Program-made: the position numbers and the translations under genes
Assembly (NCBI RefSeq): GCF_004361855.1
Contig: NZ_SNWQ01000005.1
Coordinates: 350,969-414,968 of the forward strand
Length of the DNA: 64,000 bases
Origin: Kribbella caucasensis
GTDB lineage: Bacteria; Actinomycetota; Actinomycetes; Propionibacteriales; Kribbellaceae
Direction of reading: 5' to 3'
The notes under the pieces: model-generated
The model's input: only the letters and a program-made list of their open reading frames with translations
Told to the model about the DNA's origin: nothing
The model's database searches: none
In this document: positions 34,940 to 42,158 of the stretch, piece after piece
How the letters are laid out: each line of letters begins with the position of its first letter
Position numbering within the stretch: position 1 is the stretch's first letter

Positions 34940-35664
34940 AGGTGAGCTTCGACGCAACCGGCGAGGTTGTCGTCATCACAGGTGGTGCCCGCGGGATCGG
35001 CGCCGCGCTGGCCGCCGCTGTCGTGGCCCAGGGCGGTACTGCGGTCGTCTTCGACGTAACCAAACCAGAGGTGCCCGATGTCGAGTACGTCGAGGTCGAT
35101 GTCTCCGACCGGGACGCCGTACGGGCCGCTGTCGGTGATGTGGTCGCGCGGCACGGGCGGATCGACGGACTGGTCGCGGGAGCCGCAGTACAGCCCCGGG
35201 GCGCAGTGGTCGACCTGGACCCGGCCGAGTGGACCCACACGCTCAAGGTGAACCTGGACGGCGTGGTGTGGGTGTGCCAGGCCGTCGTACCGCACATGGT
35301 CGAGCGGGGGAGCGGTTCGGTCGTTGTGTTCACCTCGGGGATGGCGGCAACCGGGTTCCCGCACGCGGCGGCGTACGCGTCGAGCAAAGCGGCCCTGACC
35401 GCCTTCGCCCGGACCCTGGCCGCCGAGGTGGCCGAGCACCGGGTCCGGGTGAACATCATCGCGCCGGGGGTGATCGACACGGACCAGTTCCGGTCGGCGA
35501 ACCTGGGTGCGGACCTAGAGCACTGGCGGGAGACCACCGGGGTTGGCGAGCCGGACGACGTGGTCGGGCCGTTGCTGTTCCTGCTGTCCGACGCAGCCGC
35601 GATGACCGGGTCCCTGCTGACCCGGGAACGCGCCTTCGCCAAGCTAGCGACCTACACGGGGTGA
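34936..35664 (+). CDS. Short-chain dehydrogenase/reductase (SDR)
   Basis: The 242-residue protein has the NAD-binding TGxxxGIG motif (ITGGARGIGAAL), VEVDVSD for cofactor adenine contact, a Ser in VFTSGMAATG, and the YASSK catalytic pair (AAAYASSKAALTAFARTLAAEVAEHRVRVN). The PG-containing FRSANLGADLE loop follows. It overlaps the GntR gene by four bases. It probably oxidises or reduces a hydroxyl of the island's substrate. Confidence 0.93.
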   Translation: MKVSFDATGEVVVITGGARGIGAALAAAVVAQGGTAVVFDVTKPEVPDVEYVEVDVSDRDAVRAAVGDVVARHGRIDGLVAGAAVQPRGAVVDLDPAEWTHTLKVNLDGVVWVCQAVVPHMVERGSGSVVVFTSGMAATGFPHAAAYASSKAALTAFARTLAAEVAEHRVRVNIIAPGVIDTDQFRSANLGADLEHWRETTGVGEPDDVVGPLLFLLSDAAAMTGSLLTRERAFAKLATYTG

Positions 35665-35667
35665 CGC

Positions 35668-37257
35668 GTGCCTCCTACTGACCAGCAGCTGCCCGTCGCC
35701 GTCGTCGGTGCCGGTCCGATCGGGCTGACGACAGCCCTCGGCCTGGCGCACTATGGCATCCCGTTCGTCCTGCTCGAAGAGGACGCGGTGCTCTCCTCGG
35801 ACACCAAGGCCGGTACGACGCTGACCCGGACGCTGGAGATCTGGAACCGCTACGGCTGCGTCGACGAGATCCTCGACGCCGCGTTGCGGATCGACGAGAT
35901 CGGTGACATCGACCGGGCGACGAACACGCCGCGCGCCTCGGTCCAGCTGGCCGAGCTGGTGAACGACACGCAGTTCCCGTTCGTGGTGAACCTGCCGCAG
36001 CAGCGGATGGAACCGATCCTCGCGGCCGCGCTGGAGCGCTCCGGGAACACCGTGCAGACCAGGCACCAGGTGGAGTCCTTCGAGATCCTCGACGACCGGG
36101 TCGTGCTGCAGGTGTCGACACCGGACGGTCCGCGGCAGCTGGAGGCGTCACATCTGCTCGCCTGTGACGGCGGCCGGAGCAAGATCCGGGACGGGCTCGG
36201 CGTGGTGGTGACCGGGGAGACGCTGCCCGAGCGGTACATGCTGATCGACGTCGTGGTCGACCTGGACGTCAACAACGCCCGCGACTACCCGTACCTGGCC
36301 TACTTCGCGGACCGGTCCGAGTGGATGGTGCTGATCCGTCAGCCGGACAACTGGCGGTTCCTGTTCCCGCTCGCGGCCGGGGCCGAGCCGCCGGGTGACG
36401 AGGACCTGCTGGTGAAGGTGAAGCAGTTCATCGGCGAGGTCGACCGGATCGAGTTGCTGGGCTCGGTCGTCTACAACGTGCACCACCGGGTCGCGGACGA
36501 GTGGTCCCGGGACCGCAGGGTGTTCCTGATGGGCGACGCGGCCCACCTGATCACGCCGATGTGGGCGCTGGGTCTCAACACCGGGGCCCTGGACGCGTCG
36601 AACCTCCCATGGCGTCTGGCCTGGGTACTGCGGGGCTGGGCCGAACCGTCACTGCTCGACGGGTATGAGCAGGAGCAACGGCCGGTCGCGATCAACGGGT
36701 CCGGCGAGATGGCCGAGGCGGCCCGCAAGTACATGTCGCACCAGCGTGGTGCGGTGACATCCGCCGGGAGCGACTGGGCGACGGCGTACACCCGCACGCT
36801 GCTCGGCGTACGGCTGGATGTGGACGGTGAAGGTGACTGGTCGATGGTGATGACCAGTGCGGAGCCGCCGGCTGTCCGGGCGGGTGACCGAGCTCCCGAC
36901 CTCGCCCTGCACGGACCACTGGGCCGCGAGACGATCCACGGGCTGTGCAGGCACTCGTTCGTCGCGCTGTACTTCACGGATGTCCGGCGGCGGCCCGAGA
37001 TCCCGGTGAACGACTCGCCTGCGTTGAAGCACTACGCGATCTCCCGGTGGGACGCGCCGCACGACTCGGGACTGCGGGACCGGTCGCTGTTCGATCCGGG
37101 CAGCATCGCGACCAACCGGTACGGCGTACCGCCCGAGACCGTCGTACTGGTTCGTCCGGATGGGCACATCGCTGCGGTGGCCCCTCTGCGTCCCGGTGTG
37201 GCCGAGGAGTTGTACGCCGGGATCACCGGCCGGCCCGTACCGCGGGAGGAGGGGTGA
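35668..37257 (+). CDS. FAD-dependent aromatic-ring hydroxylase (PheA/MhpA class)
   Basis: The 529-residue protein is a group A flavin monooxygenase. It has the GxGxxG motif VVGAGPIGLTTALGLAHYG, the DG motif LLACDGGRSKIRDGLG near residue 170, and the GD motif RRVFLMGDAAHLITPMWALGLNTGALDASNLPWRL near residue 290. The last 130 residues form the thioredoxin-like domain of phenol hydroxylase/MhpA-like enzymes (APDLALHGPLGRETIHGLCR). Such enzymes hydroxylate phenols or N-heteroaromatic rings using NAD(P)H and oxygen. This is the strongest evidence that the island attacks an aromatic compound. GTG start, four bases after the SDR stop. Confidence 0.92.
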   Translation: MPPTDQQLPVAVVGAGPIGLTTALGLAHYGIPFVLLEEDAVLSSDTKAGTTLTRTLEIWNRYGCVDEILDAALRIDEIGDIDRATNTPRASVQLAELVNDTQFPFVVNLPQQRMEPILAAALERSGNTVQTRHQVESFEILDDRVVLQVSTPDGPRQLEASHLLACDGGRSKIRDGLGVVVTGETLPERYMLIDVVVDLDVNNARDYPYLAYFADRSEWMVLIRQPDNWRFLFPLAAGAEPPGDEDLLVKVKQFIGEVDRIELLGSVVYNVHHRVADEWSRDRRVFLMGDAAHLITPMWALGLNTGALDASNLPWRLAWVLRGWAEPSLLDGYEQEQRPVAINGSGEMAEAARKYMSHQRGAVTSAGSDWATAYTRTLLGVRLDVDGEGDWSMVMTSAEPPAVRAGDRAPDLALHGPLGRETIHGLCRHSFVALYFTDVRRRPEIPVNDSPALKHYAISRWDAPHDSGLRDRSLFDPGSIATNRYGVPPETVVLVRPDGHIAAVAPLRPGVAEELYAGITGRPVPREEG

Positions 37258-37649
37258 TGGCGTCCTTCGACGAACCGCTGCGCGAGGTGCTGCTGCAGAC
37301 GGACGATCTGGAGTGGGTGGAGAAGTCGCTCGCCGGGTTGACGCACAAGATGCTCTGGCGTGATCCGTCGACCGAGGCGTCCATCGCGCTGGTCCGCTTC
37401 GAGAAGGGCTCGGGGATCCCGTCGGAGCACCAGCACGCGTCGAACCAGTTCATGTTCTGCCTGTCCGGGCGGTACGTGTACCTGCCGACCGGGACCACCC
37501 TGACCAAGGGCAGCTTCTACTGGAACCCCAAGGGCTGCGTGCACGGTCCGACGCTCGCCGAGGAGACCTCCATCCTGCTGGAGGTGTACGACGGGCCGCA
37601 CTATCCGGAGCGGCCGGCGTTCTACGACAACGACGAGGACGCGCGCTGA
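37257..37649 (+). CDS. Cupin domain protein (possible ring-cleaving dioxygenase)
   Basis: The 130-residue cupin has two conserved blocks. The first is G-x-GIPSEHQHASNQFMFCLSG with H58, H60 and Q64 in place of the usual Glu. The second is GSFYWNPKGCVHGP with H96. Together they make a His3-type metal site. Its form resembles 2,4'-dihydroxyacetophenone dioxygenase-like cupins, so a C-C cleaving dioxygenase is one option; an isomerase or carrier role is possible. TGATG coupling to both neighbours ties it to the flavin hydroxylase and the amidohydrolase. Confidence 0.85.
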   Translation: MASFDEPLREVLLQTDDLEWVEKSLAGLTHKMLWRDPSTEASIALVRFEKGSGIPSEHQHASNQFMFCLSGRYVYLPTGTTLTKGSFYWNPKGCVHGPTLAEETSILLEVYDGPHYPERPAFYDNDEDAR

Positions 37650-38542
37650 TGGCCGGCTGGGACGTCCACACGCACCTGATCCCACCCACTGTGCTCGCCG
37701 CGGCACAGCGCGGGGACTATGGCCTGTCGGTGGACGAGGGCTTCCTCGTGGTCGATGGTGTCGAGCGTCTGCCGTTGCAGAAGCTCGGTGATCCGTCTGC
37801 GTTGGTGCAGTGGGTCGAGGAGCAGGAACTGGACGGCGCTGTCGTTTCGGTGCCGCCGGCGCTGTTCCGGTACGACCAGGGGATCGAGTGGGCCACCCTG
37901 GTCAACCAGGGACTCCGCGAACTGGTCACACCTCAGCTGCGCGTGCTCGGTCATGTTCCGCTTCGCAGTGCGACCGCTGCGGCGGTTGCCGCGGCTCTGG
38001 CGGAGGAGGGCGTCTTCAGCGGCTACGCACTCGGTACGCCGGGCTACGGCGGACTGGATGCGGTGTGGAAGGTGCTCGACTCGGCGGAGGCGTTCACCCT
38101 GGTTCATCCGGGCCACAGCACGGACCGGCGGCTGGACGCGTTCTACCTGTCGAACCTGCTCGGAAACCCTTATGAGACAGGGCTTGCGGCGGCCGAGCTG
38201 GTGTTCAACGACGTACCAGCGCGGTTCCCGGGGATCCGGTTCTGCCTCTGCCACGGCGGGGGAGTGACCGGGATCCTGGCCGGGCGCTGGCAGCGGGGGA
38301 TCGACACCGCGCGACCGGGGATCGAACCGCCTTCGCTGCCGGTGCTGGAGACTCTGCAGCGGTTCGCGGTGGACGACCTGGTGCACGATCCCGCGGTGGT
38401 TGAGTTGCTGGAGGCAACGTTCGGGCAGGTCCTGGCCGGCAGCGACTGGCCGTTCCCGATGGGCAGTGACCGGCTCGATCGGGGCCGAGCGGTTGCGGCC
38501 GAAGTACTGACCCGGCCGCTCGGGAAGGGGGCGAACCTGTGA
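37649..38542 (+). CDS. Amidohydrolase_2 family protein (ACMSD-like)
   Basis: The 297-residue protein starts with the metal-binding motif D5-V-H7-T-H9, then FTLVHPGHSTDRR, RFPGIRFCLCHGGG and the late catalytic Asp in VLAGSDWPFPMGSDR. These blocks match aminocarboxymuconate-semialdehyde decarboxylase and related hydrolases or decarboxylases. In the island it may decarboxylate or hydrolyse the ring-opened product. TGATG coupling precedes it. Confidence 0.9.
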   Translation: MAGWDVHTHLIPPTVLAAAQRGDYGLSVDEGFLVVDGVERLPLQKLGDPSALVQWVEEQELDGAVVSVPPALFRYDQGIEWATLVNQGLRELVTPQLRVLGHVPLRSATAAAVAAALAEEGVFSGYALGTPGYGGLDAVWKVLDSAEAFTLVHPGHSTDRRLDAFYLSNLLGNPYETGLAAAELVFNDVPARFPGIRFCLCHGGGVTGILAGRWQRGIDTARPGIEPPSLPVLETLQRFAVDDLVHDPAVVELLEATFGQVLAGSDWPFPMGSDRLDRGRAVAAEVLTRPLGKGANL

Positions 38543-38570
38543 TGAGACAGGCTTTTCCGCAGCCCGAAGA

Positions 38571-38587
38571 TGTGATCAGATATCAAA
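38571..38587. promoter_or_regulatory. Second candidate GntR operator
   Basis: TGTGAT and ATCAAA form a near-perfect dyad around a five-base spacer (CAGAT), 46 bases before the next gene. It shares the TGAT-N5-ATCA core of the site at 30102-30124. This supports a second, co-regulated promoter. Confidence 0.55.
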
Positions 38588-38632
38588 CCTGGGGCCGGGC
38601 GTGAGTGAGACAGGCATAAGTGGGGTGGCGGG

Positions 38633-39598
38633 ATGAACGCGCGACTGGGCACGGTGCTGCGATGTCACGGACCAGGGGAGGAGTTGAAGGCGGAGGACGT
38701 CGAACTGGTCGCCGGTCCGGGGGAGACGCTGGTCGAGATGCGGGTCGCTCCGGTCACCCAGCTCGACCGGACCGTGCTGGCGGGCAAGCTCGCGCAGCAG
38801 GTGCGGCCCCCGTTCGTCCCGGGCTCCGAGGGAGCCGGTGTGGTGATCAGTTCGGAGACGTTCGCGGCCGGTTCGCAGGTGGTGATCCGTGGCGCCGGAG
38901 TCGGGGTCTCCCGGTCGGGGACGTGGGGCACGCTGGCCGTAGTACCGGATGCTTCGGTGCACCCGTTGCCCGAGGAACTGGATGCCGCTGCAGCCGTGGC
39001 GCTGCTTGCGTCCGCCCTGACCGCCCACACCGCAGTACGGCGGGTCGCGCAGGTTGTGGCAGGCGAGACGGTCGTGATTACGGGGGCGACCAGTCTCGTC
39101 GGTCGGTTGTGTGCGGCTGTGGCTCGTTCCGCCGGTGCGTCGAAGGTGATCGGTCTGGCGCGGTCCGTGGAGCCGGTGGAGGCTCTGTCGGCGCTGGTCG
39201 ACCAGGTGGTCCGGGTGGATGAACTGGGGCAGGTCGGGCGGGAACTTCCGTGGTGTGACGCTGTCATCGACACAGTGGGCGGCCCGGTGATCAGTGGGGT
39301 GATGAGTCACATCACACCGGGCGGACGGGTCGCAGTACTGGGCTACACGGCCGGGGAGTTCGCCACGCTCGACCTGCACCAGTTGATCGGCCGGGACCTG
39401 CGGGTGCTGCCGGTGAACATGCAGCGCACCACGATCGAGCCGGGGGCGGTGTCACAGGTGCTCGTGGACATCGCGCCGGCCCGCATCGCACCGGAGTACG
39501 AGCTGGTCCCGGGCGCGCGGGTGGAGGAGGCGCTGGACCTGTTGGCGCGACATACTGCAGACCGCCGGGTGTTACTGGATCTGACCCGGTTGCGGTGA
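38633..39598 (+). CDS. MDR-family quinone oxidoreductase/zinc-less alcohol dehydrogenase-like protein
   Basis: The 321-residue protein is of the medium-chain dehydrogenase/reductase superfamily, quinone oxidoreductase type. The substrate domain holds VPFVPGSEGAGVVI-like residues (PPFVPGSEGAGVV). The nucleotide domain holds VITGATSLVGRLCAAVARSAGASKVIGLAR. The catalytic and structural zinc cysteines of alcohol dehydrogenases are absent. It is likely an NADPH-dependent enone or quinone reductase. It lies behind its own candidate operator after the main island operon. Confidence 0.87.
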   Translation: MNARLGTVLRCHGPGEELKAEDVELVAGPGETLVEMRVAPVTQLDRTVLAGKLAQQVRPPFVPGSEGAGVVISSETFAAGSQVVIRGAGVGVSRSGTWGTLAVVPDASVHPLPEELDAAAAVALLASALTAHTAVRRVAQVVAGETVVITGATSLVGRLCAAVARSAGASKVIGLARSVEPVEALSALVDQVVRVDELGQVGRELPWCDAVIDTVGGPVISGVMSHITPGGRVAVLGYTAGEFATLDLHQLIGRDLRVLPVNMQRTTIEPGAVSQVLVDIAPARIAPEYELVPGARVEEALDLLARHTADRRVLLDLTRLR

Positions 39599-39718
39599 CC
39601 GGTCCATTGGGGGGACGCGTACGTTGCAATCCATTGTCGGAACGCCCGTGAGCGCCGTCTCCCCGCTACGGTTCTCCCAGACGTGTGTGCAGTGAAGCAG
39701 AGAGGCAGCCCACACCAG

Positions 39719-40411
39719 ATGACCCGACGACTCGAGCTCACGCCCGGGGGGCCCAGCGGCCGGCGTACCCTCGCCGAGGAGGCTGCCGCGGAGTTGCACG
39801 AGCTCATCCTGTCCGGCGAACTGCCGAGCGGGACCGCCCTGCGGCTGGAGGAACTGGCCAAGCGGCTCGACATGAGCCAGATGCCGATCCGCGAAGGGCT
39901 GCGCCGGATGCAGGCGCTCGGGCTGGTCGAGATCGTCCCGCACAAGGGCGCCTGGGTGCGAGAGCTGTCGCTGGAGGATCTACGCGACACCCACGAGACC
40001 CGGCTCGCGCTGGAGACGCTCGCGGTCCGGGCCGCGGCGACCCGGTTCGCTGAGACGGACGCGACGGTGGCGCGGGCGGCGCTGGCCGAACACGTCCGGC
40101 TGTCGAAGGTGGGCGACATCATCGCCTCCCGGCAGGCGCACACCGAGTTCCACTTCGCGATCTACCGGGCCGGTGGGTCCCGCTGGTTGCCGCGCGCGAT
40201 CGAGCCGGTCTGGCAGAACAGCGAGCGGTACCGGTTCGGATCCCGGCAGACCAAGGCGCGGATCGAGCAGACCCGGCGCGAGCACCAGGCGATTCTGGAC
40301 GCATGCGTCGCCCACGACGAGGCGGGCGCCGAGGCCGCACTCCGCGAACACCTCGAAGGTGCCATGCAACGCATCACCCAGACGATGGAACGCCGCTACA
40401 ACAAGGCCTGA
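39719..40411 (+). CDS. GntR family regulator, FadR-type (second paralog)
   Basis: The 230-residue protein repeats the features of the product at 34238: RRTLAEEAAAELHELILSGELPSGTALRLEELAKRLDMSQMPIREGLRRMQALGLV and, at the other end, SRQTKARIEQTRREHQAILDACVAHDEAGAEAALREHLEGAMQRI. By eye roughly two thirds to three quarters of positions are identical. The differences are concentrated in the ligand domain. The pair likely recognises similar DNA but perhaps different ligands. ATG 39719 aligns with the paralog start. Confidence 0.93.
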   Translation: MTRRLELTPGGPSGRRTLAEEAAAELHELILSGELPSGTALRLEELAKRLDMSQMPIREGLRRMQALGLVEIVPHKGAWVRELSLEDLRDTHETRLALETLAVRAAATRFAETDATVARAALAEHVRLSKVGDIIASRQAHTEFHFAIYRAGGSRWLPRAIEPVWQNSERYRFGSRQTKARIEQTRREHQAILDACVAHDEAGAEAALREHLEGAMQRITQTMERRYNKA

Positions 40412-40562
40412 TCCACTTCCACCCGGCCTGTCCTGGCCCACGTGGTGCGCGAGTGGGGGCCGTGAACATGATGTCAGGGGTTCGGACAAGCGATGCGGTG
40501 TTCACGGTGCCGCGATGTTGGTCAAGATCGCTGTGTCCGGCCCGCGTCTGGATCGTGCGATC

Positions 40563-40628
40563 CACTTTGAGCACCAACCCGGACCCCGGAGCGCACCGGG
40601 CGCGCGGCTGCGGGCCAACGGTGCTTGA
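40563..40628. repeat. Copy of dispersed intergenic inverted element
   Basis: CCACTTTGAGCACC at 40562-40575 differs by one base from the CCACCTTGAGCACC copy at 29724-29737. It faces a weaker partner, GGTGCTTGATC, at 40619-40629. It lies between the convergent gntR and PPOX genes and may be a bidirectional stop. Confidence 0.45.
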
Positions 40629-41093
40629 TCAGTCGGCGAGGCGGGCCGGGAAGCCGCCGGTGGCGATCGGGCTCCAGCGGGTTGGGGTGATCCGGACCAG
40701 GCACTTGGCCTGCTTCACCATCGCCTCGCGGTACTCGTCCCAGTCCGGGTGCTCGCCGGAGATCGACCGGTAGTAGTCCACCAGCGGCTCGACCGCGTCG
40801 GGTAGCTCGATCACCTCGCCGGTGCCGTCCACCTGGACCCAGGCGCCGTTCCAGTCGTCGGACAGCACCAGCACGCTGGTCCGCGGGTCCCGCTTCACGT
40901 TGGTGCTCTTGGCGCGCTCCGGGTACGAGGAGATGACGATCCGGCCCTCGGGGTCGACCCCACCGGACACCGGCGACGCCTGCGGCGAACCGTCCTGCCG
41001 GTGGGTGATCAGCAGCATGTGGTGACGCGGACGGATGAACTCCAGCAACCCGTCGAGGTCGACGCGGGTGTTGGTGGCAATCGTTCTCGGCAT
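40629..41093 (-). CDS. PPOX-class F420-dependent oxidoreductase-like protein
   Basis: The 154-residue protein has the split-barrel fold of pyridoxamine-phosphate-oxidase-like proteins (LLITHRQDGSPQASPVSGGVDPEGRIVISSYPERAKSTNVKRDPRTSVLVL). The AKSTNVKRDPR segment is typical of the F420-binding class (Rv1155-like). No neighbour suggests the substrate. It converges on gntR. The start ATG gives the natural N-terminus. Confidence 0.85.
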   Translation of the reverse strand: MPRTIATNTRVDLDGLLEFIRPRHHMLLITHRQDGSPQASPVSGGVDPEGRIVISSYPERAKSTNVKRDPRTSVLVLSDDWNGAWVQVDGTGEVIELPDAVEPLVDYYRSISGEHPDWDEYREAMVKQAKCLVRITPTRWSPIATGGFPARLAD

Positions 41094-41206
41094 ACCTCCA
41101 CCCTATGTGGTCGCGGTCAGAGCACCGGCGTCTCGTGCACGCTCAGCCACCGCACGCCGTACTGGTTCTGACCGCTTTCCGGGTGGGTTGTGGACGGCCG
41201 GATTGA

Positions 41207-41232
41207 CATGTTCGAACAGGTGTTCGAACATG
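41207..41232. promoter_or_regulatory. SOS box (LexA site) of the mutasome operon
   Basis: CATGTTCGAACA and TGTTCGAACATG form a perfect 12-base dyad around GG. The core TCGAACA-GG-TGTTCGA (41212-41227) matches the actinobacterial LexA consensus TCGAAC-N4-GTTCGA. It lies 5 bases before the chosen imuA' start, so LexA binding would block transcription. Confidence 0.92.
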
Positions 41233-41237
41233 GTTCT

Positions 41238-42158
41238 GTGACGGGGACTCCAGCAGTTGACGACGCGCGACCGGTTCGCCCGAACCGGGTCACCGCGCTG
41301 GACCAGGCACGCACCCTACTGGCCCAAGCCAAAGCCCAGAAGGCCACGCGGGAAGTCCAGAAGGCCACGCGGGAAGTGCCGGCGCCGCGGACGACGGAGA
41401 CGCGGGTGCAGCAGGCGCTCGATACCGCGACCGTCGACCGGGCTCTCCCCACCCTGCCGGCCATCGCCGAGCTCCTCTCCGGCGCCGCACTCCGCACCGG
41501 CGCGGTGTACTCCGTCCGTGGCTCCACCGCCCTGGTGATGGCGATGATGGCCGGCCCTTCCGCCGAGGGTGCCTGGTGCGGTGTGGTCGGGGTGCCGTCG
41601 TTCGGTGCCGAGGCGGCTCGCGGGCTGGGTGTCGACCTCGAGCGGCTGGTCCTCGTTCCAGATCCGGACCGTGACTGGCTCAGCGTCGTCGCCGCCCTGG
41701 TGGACGCCCTGACCGTGGTCGTCGTCCGTCCGCCCGGCGAGGTGACCCCGGGCGAGGCCTCCCGGCTGGCGGCCCGGCTGCGCACCCGCGGCGCCATGCT
41801 GATCACGGTCGGCTCCGAAGAAAACAGACACTGGCCCGGGAGTGAAGCTCGACTGGAGGTTCAGGGCAACACCTGGTTCGGACTGGGAGCAGGCGAGGGC
41901 TACCTCACCGCCCGTCAGGCGACCATCACCGTCACCGGCCGCGGCGCCGCCCGCCCCCACCGGCACCACCTCTGGCTCCCGGCCCTCGACGGCGAAATCC
42001 GCCCCGCCACCCCGCTGACCAGCCAGCTCACCAACCCATTCGCCGACACCCTGTCCACCCCGCTCAACCCGTTCACCGACCCGCCGACCAGCCCGGTCAC
42101 CCCGTTCGGCGACCCGTTGGTGGAGGAGCCGGAGTGGCAACGCGAGGCGGCCGGCTGA
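41238..42158 (+). CDS. imuA': ImuA'-like protein of the SOS mutasome
   Basis: The 306-residue product is the small, divergent RecA/SulA-like partner found before ImuB in actinobacteria. It has a degenerate ATP-binding-like domain (LPAIAELLSGAALRTGAVYSVRGSTALVMAMMAGPSAEGAWCGVVGVPSFG, LERLVLVPDPDRDWLSVVAALVDALTVVVV) without a canonical P-loop. An acidic/Pro-rich tail with NPFADTLSTPLNPFTDPP-type repeats follows. The frame reaches back to 41190, but earlier starts lie inside the SOS box, so GTG 41238 is chosen; no strong RBS is visible. It overlaps imuB by one base (TGATG). Confidence 0.85.
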   Translation: MTGTPAVDDARPVRPNRVTALDQARTLLAQAKAQKATREVQKATREVPAPRTTETRVQQALDTATVDRALPTLPAIAELLSGAALRTGAVYSVRGSTALVMAMMAGPSAEGAWCGVVGVPSFGAEAARGLGVDLERLVLVPDPDRDWLSVVAALVDALTVVVVRPPGEVTPGEASRLAARLRTRGAMLITVGSEENRHWPGSEARLEVQGNTWFGLGAGEGYLTARQATITVTGRGAARPHRHHLWLPALDGEIRPATPLTSQLTNPFADTLSTPLNPFTDPPTSPVTPFGDPLVEEPEWQREAAG

